8,693 nt of DNA from CAJXJP01 sp034111025 (GCA_034111025.1 JAWUYB010000031.1:1-8693), one strand, 5' to 3'. Counted from the first letter of the stretch, positions 1 to 7,656 are shown. Program-made: numbers and translations. The notes: a model not told the origin generated them from the sequence alone.

Positions 1-122
1 CACCGAATCAAGTACATTTCAAATAGTTTCATCAACTATGTTTGTATTTTATATATTTTTTATATAATTACAAAAAATACGATGAGTATTATCTCTTTTT
101 AACTTAAAAATAATTGCGTTTG

Positions 123-391
123 GGTATTGAATTCAGCATTAATTTTCGTGATATGAATAAATGAAATACTCAAATGAGTGAATGAGAAAATGAAATTATA
201 TTGATAATGCTCCGACTGAATCATTTTTTCTTCATATGAAGGATGAAATAGATATTTCTAACTGTGAAATATTTAAAGAAGTTGAAAAATATATGAAAAA
301 CTATATATTTCACTATAACAATTCTCGTCCTCAATGGAATAGAAAAAAAATGACTCTTGTACAATACAGGAGTCATTTGATAAATTTATAA
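123..391 (+). pseudogene. IS3-family transposase (OrfB/integrase core), C-terminal remnant, frameshifted
   Basis: This was the catalytic DDE/integrase subunit of an IS3-family element. From 161 an open frame ends in TAA at 389-391 and contains RKGNYIDNAPTESFF, then LHMKDEID, YNNSRPQWN and KKMTLVQYRSHL, which is the canonical C-terminus of IS3-family OrfB. The glutamate in PTESFF is the last acidic residue of the DDE triad. The glycine of RKGN is encoded by TGA at 191-193, so the element has adapted to UGA=Gly. A different frame from 123 to about 180 reads GIEFSINFRD...NTQMSE, the segment that should directly precede RKGN. A one-base frameshift near 180-188 therefore separates the two halves. 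The N-terminal part with the earlier catalytic aspartates is missing or scrambled. The product should be inactive. Confidence 0.8.
343..378 (-). terminator. Intrinsic terminator on the minus strand, inside the transposase remnant
   Basis: Minus-strand RNA would form a 14-bp stem, AAATGACTCCTGTA pairing with TACAAGAGTCATTT with one G-U pair and a 3-base loop, followed by an eight-U run from 350 down to 343. It lies 72 bases or more past the mgtC-like gene's stop at 450, and nothing closer terminates that gene. On the plus strand the same bases encode the transposase segment MTLVQYRSHL. The IS remnant therefore appears to supply the terminator for the host gene pointing into it. Confidence 0.6.
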
Positions 392-395
392 ACTG

Positions 396-434
396 TTTTT
401 TATTTCCACTCTACTTTAGTGAGGGGTCAGTTCA
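396..434 (-). repeat. Right terminal inverted repeat (IRR) of the left IS3-family element
   Basis: Read on the minus strand from 434 it begins TGAACTGACCCC and continues with AAAGTAGAGTGG then AAATAAAAAA. The same sequence occurs at 8556 with a 2-base length difference and a few substitutions. The terminal TGAACTG followed by a C-run is typical of IS3-family ends. It lies 5 bases after the transposase stop, as expected for the 3' end of such an element. Confidence 0.85.
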
Positions 435-449
435 TATATACTTATTTTT

Positions 450-1139
450 TTATTTAACATATTCTCAAATTGATATTTTAGATAATCATTCTAATTCTCT
501 AATAGTTTGATGAATTTCAGAAATATCATAATTATTATCTATTTTTGCAATAATTCTTATATCTGTTTTTTTAGTATCTTCTTTAATATTCTTAGTTACA
601 ATATCCATTGGAATTGTAACTATCTTTTCTTCGAATTTTTTATTTGAAAGTTTCATTTTATCAAACTCTAATTGTATTGAACAAAAACGTTTTTTCTTAA
701 TATGTACACTTTTTAATTTTTCAATAAAAATGAGATTAACGAGCATAAGTATAGCTGCAATCAGAGCAATAGTATAAAGGCCTGCTCAGGCTGCTAATCA
801 TATTGCTGCTGTAGCCCATATATTTGCAGCAGTTGTTAATCATTTTGTATTTAAACCAATTTTCATAATAGCTCAGGCTCATAAGAAACCAACTCATGAT
901 ACAACTTGTGCAGCAATCCTACCAGGATCACTTACACTTGAATGATACATTTCTGGTAATATGATAGAGATAATCATAAATAATGCAGATCAAATTGCAA
1001 TAAGAATATGTGTTCTTATTCCAGCAGGTTGATTTCAAAGTTCTCTTTCTAATCAAATAAGTAATGCTAAAAAACCAGCACATCATAAACGAGCTAATAT
1101 ATCTATTTCTGTTAGTGAACTTGAAAATTCAGTTATCAT
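450..1139 (-). CDS. MgtC/SapB-family inner-membrane protein
   Basis: The protein is 229 aa with 12 in-frame UGA=Gly codons, ATG at 1139-1137 and TAA at 452-450. The N-terminal ~135 residues are hydrophobic with several membrane segments. The MgtC signature is clear: GLERE at 29-33, GIRTH at 40-44, DPGR at 71-74, AAQVVSGVGFLGAGAI at 76-91, GLTTAANIW at 100-108 and AAIGLAAGAG at 111-120. The C-terminal ~90 residues are lysine-rich and soluble, matching the cytoplasmic domain of longer family members. MgtC proteins are linked to Mg2+ limitation, and in some pathogens they modulate the F1Fo ATPase and phosphate uptake. Which role applies here cannot be read from the sequence. The gene has its own promoter (1167-1195), is separated from the upstream HisRS-like gene by a terminator, and has no clear Shine-Dalgarno. 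I am confident in the family and not in the physiological function. Confidence 0.93.
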
Positions 1140-1166
1140 ATTATTATTTTTTATATGTATATACTC

Positions 1167-1195
1167 ATTATAACACATTAATATCATATGCACAA
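1167..1195 (-). promoter_or_regulatory. Predicted promoter of the mgtC-like gene
   Basis: On the minus strand TTGTGC (1195-1190), a 17-base spacer and a perfect TATAAT (1172-1167) form a sigma70-type promoter about 28 bases upstream of the ATG. It lies just downstream of the HisRS-like gene's terminator, so the two minus-strand genes are probably separate transcription units. Confidence 0.6.
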
Positions 1196-1226
1196 AAAAA
1201 GCTAGTGAATTAATCAGTAGCTTTTT
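1194..1226 (-). terminator. Terminator of the HisRS-like gene
   Basis: Minus-strand RNA pairs AAAAAGCTA (1226-1218) with TAGCTTTTT and continues as a seven-U run (1200-1194). The 5' arm lies inside the last codons of the HisRS-like gene, so the TAA stop falls in the loop. This is a compact arrangement. Confidence 0.7.
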
Positions 1227-2517
1227 CAATAACTTCATCTGTAACTAAATCTTTAGCCGGACAGTAAAAATCTAATCTATCAGAACCTATTTTTTCAATT
1301 ATATATTGAATAATCTCTTCTTTTTTTACTTCTTCTTGTGTTCATTCTACTATATTTCTTACTTGAAAAACACCATTTCTAGCTTCCATAAGACCAACCA
1401 TAACTACATATTTTGAACCTGACCTATTAGCTTTTAGCATTTGCTCTTTCATAGAAGGAGTTCCTAATGAAACTACAGTATTTATTCCAGCTTCTCTTGC
1501 TTTAAGTGAAATTGGTAAGACTACTTTTTTTGCTTCATCCCCTAATTGTACAAAATATAAATCGATACAATCTTTATTTTTTAATTTTATATTCTTTTCT
1601 TTTAGCATATTGATAATAATATAGGGATTTGCAAAGAAACCAGTTGCAGGTACTTCTTTTGGTGTTCCTAATGCTGTTGAAAGTGAATTATGTCTTGCTC
1701 ATAGTGCAATTTGTTCACCGGTTTCATTATGTTTAAAATCCCATATTGTATGAGTGTTATATGAAAATCTTCATACGAGAGTATGATCTTCTGTATAAGG
1801 AATTTGTAGTAAATCTAAGTATTCTTTAAATTTAATATAATGTGCCTTAGAATCTTTTTTTAGAAATTTACTTGCCATAGCAGGTGCTTGAGAAGCTAAA
1901 ATCTGTTCATCTTCTTCTTTTGAAAGAAGAAGTAACATAGGATCTTTTTCTAATAATTCTAAAGAGTCTTCAGACAATAAATGTTTTTTATTTTCATAGA
2001 AAGAAATTAATTCTTCTCTATATTTAACTTTTTCTTTTTCAACTCAAATAGAATTTACTCTTATTTTAAAAGTATCTTCTACACCAATTTTATTTAAGAT
2101 ACTATAAATAATATATATTAAAATTGCATCTAATATAGGATCATTTTCTCAAATAATTTCTCAACCAAATCTTTCCATTTCACTATATTTTCCATTATCA
2201 TCAACGTTAAAATATTGATCCATAAAATAATAATATACTGGTTGAATTTCTTCACTTAAATTATGTTCTAAATATGTTCTAAGTATACCTACAGTAGAAT
2301 GTGATCTTAAACAACCATCATTTGTTTTATATATAGTTTCTTGGTTTTCTCCAAATACTTCGTCTATTATTTCTTGGCTTTCTAAAATTGCTGTAGATAT
2401 TCTCTTAAATCAGTTTTTACGTAATTCATGACGAAAAACCTTTTTTAAAAAAGTTAAATATTGATGATCTTCAGGCAATAAATCTTTTGTTCACGGTAAT
2501 GGGCTATACTCTAGCAT
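1210..2517 (-). CDS. Histidyl-tRNA-synthetase-like protein with degenerate catalytic motifs
   Basis: The protein is 435 aa with 8 UGA=Gly codons, about the length of bacterial HisRS (E. coli ~424). Homology is clear along its length: PGTKDLLP at 8-15; the motif 1 region NGFKRIST..LES at 35-47; the motif 2 region LRSHSTVGILR at 70-80; GGEIIGENDPILDA; VNSIG; QAPAM; the insertion-domain helix; IPYTEDHTLV; and a C-terminal class II anticodon-binding domain (~315-410, ending RNIVEGTQEEV). Compared with E. coli HisRS from memory, key residues are changed. RPEGT is RSHST, FRHERP is YFNVDD, YRQFHQ is YSEMER, RGLDYY is GRFSYN, and GGRYD is GARHN. The motif 3 GxGLERL region is GFFANPYII. It may therefore be a non-aminoacylating paralogue (HisZ- or GCN2-like use of the fold) or a very diverged synthetase. 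HisZ normally lacks the anticodon domain that is present here. The family call is strong; the function is open. Confidence 0.85.
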
Positions 2518-2564
2518 ATTGTATTGTTTTGTTTAAAATATTAGTTCTTCTCAGACCATACAGT

Positions 2565-2592
2565 ATTATACTTAAAAAAGGAGAAAAATAAA
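2565..2592 (-). promoter_or_regulatory. Predicted promoter of the HisRS-like gene
   Basis: A perfect TATAAT on the minus strand (2570-2565) lies about 48 bases upstream of the ATG. The -35 is weak: TTTATT at 2592-2587 with a 16-base spacer is the best candidate. No Shine-Dalgarno precedes the start; the leader reads AACAAAACAATACAAT. Confidence 0.45.
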
Positions 2593-2627
2593 TCTTTTTC
2601 CTTGATTTTTTAATGAATTAAAATAGA

Positions 2628-2656
2628 TTATCTTTAATCTTATGTGATTATATAAT
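2628..2656 (+). promoter_or_regulatory. Predicted promoter of the PAP2 gene, with an overlapping small inverted repeat
   Basis: TATAAT at 2651-2656 is a perfect -10 box. The 17-base-spaced -35 is poor (TTATCT at 2628-2633). A short perfect inverted repeat, AGATTA-TCTT-TAATCT at 2625-2640, overlaps the -35 region and could be an operator or chance in A+T-rich DNA. The 183-base gap between the divergent genes thus holds two back-to-back promoters. Confidence 0.45.
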
Positions 2657-2700
2657 AACTATGTTAAATAATTCTTCTTTTAATCTGAAAATATAAAAAA

Positions 2701-3288
2701 ATGATTCAACAATGGAATGAACAAGGGCTTATTTTTCTAAATAACCTTGCAGGTACAAAGGATTTACAAATGATATTTGGTATCATAGCAGATGTACCTA
2801 TTTTTTTTCTTCCAATTTTTTTAATTTCAATGTGGCTGTATTATGTCATAAAAAATAACATAGAGCAAAAAAAAGCACTACTTCTCTTATTTTACTCTAC
2901 CGTATTAGCACTTTTTATTAATATTATTATTCAAAATATTGTACATTTTGATAGACCAGAATCAGTTTTAGAATGAGTTGGTAATCTTCTCATGTCACAT
3001 ATACCTGATGCTAGTTTTCCATCAGATCATACCGCAGTAAGTATTGCTTTTGTAACAGCTCTATTTTTATCAGGTTATAAAAAAATAGCTATCATATTCT
3101 TGCCATTTGCTTTAGTCATGAATGTTTCAAGGGTTATTTCATGAGTACATTGGCCTTTTGATGTAATTGTTTGAACAATAGTTTGAATAATCTCAGGTAT
3201 AATAGTTTGTAAATGCTTAATAAAAAACAAGTACTTTCAAAAATTTCAAGATGTTCTCTTACGTATTGCTAAAATATTTAAATTATAA
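2701..3288 (+). CDS. PAP2-family membrane phosphatase, BcrC-like undecaprenyl-diphosphatase candidate
   Basis: The protein is 195 aa with 4 UGA=Gly codons and several hydrophobic membrane segments. The three PAP2 phosphatase motifs appear in order: C1 HFDRP (R85-P86), C2 SFPSDHTA (P107, S108, H110) and C3 SRVISGVHWPFDV (S143, R144, G148, H150, D154). C2 and C3 supply the catalytic histidines. In the usual C1 consensus (K, six residues, RP) the lysine position is Q78. The PSDH form of C2 recalls BcrC/YbjG-type undecaprenyl-diphosphate phosphatases, which recycle the lipid carrier for peptidoglycan on the outer face of the membrane. murG two genes downstream fits that reading, but other lipid phosphates are possible. 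The leader lacks a Shine-Dalgarno, and a strong hairpin overlaps the stop codon. Confidence 0.9.
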
Positions 3289-3321
3289 AAAACTACTTTA
3301 CACATATGTAAAGTAGTTTTT
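3288..3321 (+). terminator. Terminator of the PAP2 gene
   Basis: A perfect 15-bp stem (AAAAACTACTTTACA at 3288-3302 with its complement at 3307-3321, loop CATA) starts at the last base of the stop codon. Because the A-run and U-run pair with each other, it could also work in the reverse direction. Confidence 0.75.
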
Positions 3322-3323
3322 TA

Positions 3324-3351
3324 TTGCTATAGACTCTAATAATATTATTAT
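3324..3351 (+). promoter_or_regulatory. Tentative promoter of the pilin gene
   Basis: TTGCTA at 3324-3329 and TATTAT at 3346-3351 are 16 bases apart and about 31 bases before the ATG. The -10 lies inside the perfect inverted repeat at 3341-3361. The region is almost all A+T, so other -10 choices such as TATAAA at 3349 or 3361 cannot be excluded. Confidence 0.3.
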
Positions 3352-3361
3352 AAATAATATT
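3341..3361. repeat. Perfect 9-bp inverted repeat upstream of the pilin gene
   Basis: AATATTATT at 3341-3349 and AATAATATT at 3353-3361 are exact complements around the centre ATA. The repeat lies 21 bases before the pilin start and over the likely -10, so it could be a regulator site or a weak RNA hairpin. Chance is a real alternative in such A+T-rich sequence. Confidence 0.4.
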
Positions 3362-3382
3362 ATAAACTTCACATAAAAATAT

Positions 3383-4966
3383 ATGAACAAAAAAGCCTTT
3401 ACACTCGTGGAACTCATAGTGGTTATCACAATATTAGCAGTCCTAGCAACAGTAGCCTTTATATCATTCCAGTGATATGCACTAAGTGCCAGAGATGCAA
3501 CGAGACTAGCAGATATGAATAATATAGAAAAAATATTGAGTTTATATAATGTGAAACATTGAAAATATCCAAACCCAGATAATAAAACAAATATCACATA
3601 TTCAGGGGCAACAGCATGGACGCAAGGTGTATTTTGAATTTCATCTTATTCAGATGGTTCAAGTATGAGTAATATACCAGTTGATCCAGTTACAGGTCTA
3701 GAATATCCATATTCCATAACATCCTCAAGACAAGAATATCAATTAGCCGCAATATTAGAAAACCCAGTATCTTCAAACCTTACTCAAAATACATTTGCAT
3801 GAACACAAGAAGCACACATACATGTAAAGTGAAATTATAACGGGAAGTTCTTAAAAGTAAGAAAAGACGCAACAACATATATATTATGAATACCAAGTAT
3901 ACTGGCATCTGATATAAGTGATGTAACATTAGAATCTATATTACCAAATCAAAAACTCGTGTATAAATGATACAAGAACTTACCTGCAAGTTACTCATGA
4001 TCAGTATATAATACTAATCCAACAAATTGATTTCCATTCTGAGCAGATCCTTATGTAGTAGATAGAGTAGTTTTATTTGAATGAGAAATATCTGAATTAG
4101 AAAATAGTCTTACTGCGAGAACTCAGTTCTTTGAAGATTTACAAACATCATACTCATGAACAACTATATCTACTGAATCTGATATAGCTTATTTATTAGA
4201 AATTGATTCTAGTTCATCAGGTGAAGCCAGTAATTATGTTGCTACTTCTTTTAATAATAGTTTGAAGACGAGTATTGCTATAGTAGCAGTAAGTTCATGA
4301 TGAGAATCAATACCTTCAGATTGGAGAACACAAGATCTTAATTGTGATAAAGCTGATATTGTTCTAGGTACACAAATATGGGCTGCGTGTAATAGTACTC
4401 TATGAACTTGATGATTAGAATATTGAGATGGCTCAGCATGTTATGACTATCTATGATGAAATACAACTTGATGTAATAGAGCTAGTAATGAAAAAGAAAA
4501 TATATGGAATCCTACATATGGAATAGATAATATATGGTGAAAATTGTATAGATATAACTCTTTGGATACAAATAATGATGATGTGATTGATTCAAATGAT
4601 ACCAATTTTGTATGTGGAACATGATATCATGTTCCAAGTTTGGTTGAATGGACTACATTAACAGATTATCTAACAAGTAATAATGGTGATAACAAAATCT
4701 GATGGTTAGGACATACTACTAAAGATGACACAAATAATCTTGTTCAGGCATTACAGCTCCCACTACCAGGATCAATTTACCCTGATTTCTTTAATCCAGA
4801 AGTACTCATTTTTTCAAATAGATGAAGTACCATTAGATTATGGACCGCAGATTCTAATAATAGTAGTGTTTCTAAGATGATATATACACATAGTGCATAT
4901 GATTGATTTTTCTTTAGTACAAATTGACAGGATACCGCATATTCTATTCGTTGTATAAAAGATTAA
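3383..4966 (+). CDS. Type IV pilin-like protein with C-terminal FISUMP domain
   Basis: The protein is 527 aa with 27 UGA=Gly codons, about two thirds of its glycines. It starts MNKKA|FTLVELIVVITILAVLA, a prepilin-type signal: cleavage is expected after A5 (Ala replaces the usual Gly), with E5 of the mature protein present and a single hydrophobic helix to about residue 29. Residues ~34-135 resemble a small pilin, ending IPVDPVTGLEYPYS...EYQLAAILEN. A long middle part has no recognised domain. The C-terminal ~200 residues match the FISUMP (Fibrobacter succinogenes major paralogous) domain: IWGKLYRYNSLD, CGTGYHVPSLVEW and the ending YSIRCIKD. All six cysteines (first C321, last C524) fall there, and D395-D406 forms a DxNxDxxxDxxD loop like a dockerin/EF-hand calcium site. 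It is probably an exported minor pilin or adhesin-like surface protein; the ligand is unknown. The gene has its own terminator. Confidence 0.88.
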
Positions 4967-4996
4967 AAAAACAATAAAATTTTGAAAAAACTCAAT

Positions 4997-5027
4997 AAAA
5001 ACTATACTTGATTTAAGTATAGTTTTT
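4997..5027 (+). terminator. Terminator of the pilin gene
   Basis: A perfect 13-bp stem, AAAAACTATACTT (4997-5009) with AAGTATAGTTTTT (5015-5027), has a 5-base loop and ends 13 bases before the murG start. The A/U-symmetric form could act in both directions. Any murG promoter must overlap it or be read through from it. Confidence 0.7.
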
Positions 5028-5040
5028 ATTTTAAATATAG

Positions 5041-6105
5041 ATGGAAAACAGAAAAACAATTGCATTAACTGGATGAGCAACATGAGGACATGTATTCCCT
5101 CTTTTATCGATTTATAATTATTTTAAAGAAGAAGATAAATATAATTTTGTTTGGATATGAGAAGAAAATTCTCTTGAAGATGAAGTTGCCACAAAACATG
5201 AAATACCATTTTATGATATCCCTGCTGGAAAAGTCAGAAGGTATTTTGATATAAAAAATTTCTATGAACCTCTAAAGAATCTTACGGGAATATTTTTCGG
5301 AATATATTATATTTGAAAATATAATATAGATATTGTATTTTCAAAAGGATGATATGTCAGTTTACCTTTATGTATTGCTGCATTTATATTAAGAAAAGAT
5401 ATATATATTCATGAATCTGATGTTGTATGAGGTATTGCAAATAGACTTATTTCAAAAATTGCAACAAAAGTTTTTTATTCATTTGATAATAAAAAAACTT
5501 TAAAACAATCAGATATGTGAGAAAACGCGAAACATATTTCAGTAGGACAAATATTAAATCCAGAATTATTAGATTATATCACTAATTTGGATGTAAAAGA
5601 AAATGAAAAACTAGAAGTATTAGTTATTGCGGGGACTCAATGATCAACAACAATATTTGAAAATTTAATAAAAATTCTCCCTGATTTATGAGATATTAAT
5701 TTAACGGTAATTTTGTGAGAAAAGAATCTTTATTTTAAAGAACAATTTCAAAAACATTTTCAAGTAATAGTATATGATTTTGTAGATCAAAAAACATTAT
5801 GAAAAATTTATAAGAAAACTGATATTGCTATTACAAGGGCTGGAGCTACGACCCTATGGGAGTTAAATAATTTCGGTATTCATTCGATTATTATTCCTTT
5901 AAAAAATAGTGCGGCAAACCATCAACAATCAAATGCAGAGTATTTTAATGAAAATTTTGGGAGTAATATTTTAGACGAAGAACATAACTTAAGTTTAGAA
6001 ATGTTTAGATTACTTCAACAATTCAAAGCATTACGTAAATCAGGTTTAAATTTAAATGATTTTTTCAAACCACTCAAAAAAATTGATACATATTTTGAAA
6101 AATAA
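5041..6105 (+). CDS. murG: MurG, UDP-GlcNAc:lipid I GlcNAc-transferase
   Basis: MurG makes lipid II by adding GlcNAc to undecaprenyl-PP-MurNAc-pentapeptide on the inner face of the membrane. The protein is 354 aa, matching the usual ~355, with 11 UGA=Gly codons. The N-terminal glycine-rich loop is GGATGGHVFP at 11-20, two of its four glycines being UGA. FSKGGYVSLP at 100-109 and HESD..GGIANR at 124-135 follow. In the C-terminal Rossmann half, AGTQGS (197-202) stands for the usual GGSQGA. TRAGATTLWEL (265-275) carries the UDP-GlcNAc-binding glutamate, E274, and NHQQSNA is at 293-299. The start is the only ATG next to the motif-bearing N-terminus. No Shine-Dalgarno is seen. A TTGATT...TTAAAT pair at 5008-5036 would make the mRNA nearly leaderless, but this is weak. 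The gene ends at a clear terminator. Confidence 0.96.
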
Positions 6106-6110
6106 AAAAT

Positions 6111-6143
6111 AAAAAAAGCAAGGAGAACTCACTTGCTTTTTTT
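6111..6143 (+). terminator. Terminator of murG
   Basis: A 12-bp stem, AAAAAAAGCAAG (6111-6122) with CTTGCTTTTTTT (6132-6143), has a 9-base loop in which GAG and CTC could also pair. It begins 6 bases after the murG stop. Confidence 0.8.
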
Positions 6144-6170
6144 GTACCTGAATGATTTATATGTTATTCT
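6142..6170 (+). promoter_or_regulatory. Predicted promoter of the PiT gene
   Basis: TTGTAC (6142-6147), a 17-base spacer and TATTCT (6165-6170) lie directly after the murG terminator and about 35 bases before the GTG start. Match quality is moderate. I see no Pho-box-like repeat here. Confidence 0.4.
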
Positions 6171-6204
6171 AATTTGGTATATTATTTTTTTATAGAAGAA
6201 TACA

Positions 6205-7656
6205 GTGAAAATTAATTTAGATTATTTTAAAAAAAGAGATTCATTTAAATATGAAATTAGTGCTGCGATAGTCTTAGGAATAATTACTTGGATATATTTT
6301 TTTCAAGGAGGAAATCAACCAGGAGGAATTCTATTATTATTTGCATGCATATTAGGTTTATATATGGCAATCAATATTGGAGCGAATGATGTAGCAAACA
6401 ATATGTGACCAGCAGTAGGGGCAAAAGCAATTACATTAGGTTGAGCCATCGTTATTGCTGCTATATTTGAAGCATCAGGTGCTATTATAGCAGGTTGAGA
6501 TGTTGTAAATACTATTAAAGGAGGTATTATTAACTCAGAAATGATTCCTAATGCAGATATATTAATTTATATAATGATGGCTACCTTGTGAGGTGCTGCA
6601 GTATGGATTAATCTTGCTACATATTTAAAGGCTCCTGTATCAGCTACTCATTCAGTTATGTGAGGTTTATTATGAGCAGGTATGACAGCAAGTGCATATG
6701 TATATGTAAGCTCTACAATAGATTGGACTCTTTGAGCTATGTTTAGTCATGCTTCAGATATTGTTACATGGTCAGAAGTAGGTAGAATTGCAATTTCATG
6801 GATTGTTTCACCACTTATGGGTTGAATCATTGCTGCTGGTATTATGTTTTCTATTCGTCATAATATTATGAAAAAGAAATATATGGATAAAGCAGCTAAA
6901 CACTGGTTACCTATTTATGTAGGTATAATGAGTGCGGTATTCTCTGTATATTTATTATTAAAAGGTTTAAAACCATTATTAAAATCTCATAAAGAATTAA
7001 AAGAATTTTTAACACTCAACACCTCAGTATTTATTGGTATTATTATTGGTTTTTGTATATTCTTTGCAGTTAGATTTTATCTAAAAAAACATAAATCATT
7101 ACTACAAGATGATAAAAAACATATTAATAAATTATTTAATATTCCTTTAATTTTTGCAGTGGCACTCCTATCCTTCGCGCATGGTGCTAATGATGTAGCT
7201 AATGCTATTTGACCACTCGTAGCGATAAATGATGCTATTAAGTCATGAGGTATGAGTATATCTTGAGCTAATATTCCATTATGGATTATGATTTTAGGAG
7301 CATCTGGTTTAGTAATTGGTTTAATGACATTCGGTAGTAGATTAATTACAACAGTTTGAGGTGAAATTACCAAATTAAATCAAGTAAGAGCATTCTCTGT
7401 TGCATTATCTGCTGCTATTACTGTAATTATTGCAAGTCAATTAGGTTTACCAGTAAGTTCAACACATATTGCTATTTGAGGGATATTTGGTGTAGGTTTC
7501 CTTAGAGAATTTCTTAAAAAAATGAAAGGAAAAGATAAAACTTATGTAGAAAAATCTATGATGAAAAATATTGCATTATCGTGGATTATCACCTTACCTG
7601 CTACAGCTCTTATAGCATGAGGATTATTTCTAGCTTTCAATACATTTATTGGATAA
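6205..7656 (+). CDS. PiT-family inorganic phosphate permease
   Basis: This is a low-affinity phosphate (metal-phosphate or cation-coupled) importer in the cell membrane. The protein is 483 aa with 14 UGA=Gly codons, close to E. coli PitA (~500). It shows the internal duplication of the family. GANDVANNMGPAVGAKA (from G59) and HGANDVANAIGPLVAI (from H326) are the paired signatures, and PVSATHSVMGG (144-154) and PVSSTHIAIGG (416-426) are the paired second motifs. A hydrophilic, lysine-rich loop lies between the halves (about 215-310, interrupted by hydrophobic segments). The start is GTG at 6205: an in-frame TAG at 6193 blocks upstream starts, and AGAAG about 5 bases before it is the nearest thing to a Shine-Dalgarno in this window. 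The next gene encodes a VTC-domain protein, suggesting uptake is tied to polyphosphate. A terminator candidate with nine U's separates the two genes. Confidence 0.95.

Larger units (their letters stand above)
1..434 (+). mobile_element. Decayed 3' end of an IS3-family insertion sequence
   Basis: This stretch runs from the window edge to the right inverted repeat and contains the end of an IS3-family transposase. The first ~120 bases hold no intact frame. Short matches to the family are visible, for example PNQV near positions 3-14, which resembles the start of the DDE domain, but stops and frame changes break it. Too few bases separate that match from the SDxG-type region at ~123, so an internal deletion is likely. 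The element is therefore a non-autonomous relic, although its terminal repeat is well preserved. The rest of it lies outside the window. Confidence 0.75.

Noticed and set aside
1210..2517. Plain annotation as an active histidyl-tRNA synthetase, or as HisZ
   Set aside because: Most residues of the catalytic motifs are replaced, so activity cannot be assumed. HisZ normally lacks the anticodon-binding domain that is present here.
2575..2606. Hairpin AAGGAGAAAAA / TTTTTCCTT in the divergent promoter region
   Set aside because: The arms need a two-base bulge and are nearly all A or T; it follows no gene end on either strand, so it is not called as a terminator.
3298..3597. Antisense reading frame over the pilin start and the PAP2 terminator
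   Set aside because: It overlaps the clear prepilin signal and a terminator, has no family features, and is a shadow of the plus-strand gene.
4838..5083. Antisense reading frame over the pilin end and the murG start
   Set aside because: It covers the FISUMP end, a terminator and the murG glycine-rich loop; its sequence is low-complexity with no recognisable domain.
7077..7373. Antisense reading frame inside the PiT gene
   Set aside because: It lies opposite the second GANDVAN signature region and mirrors the codon pattern of the real gene.
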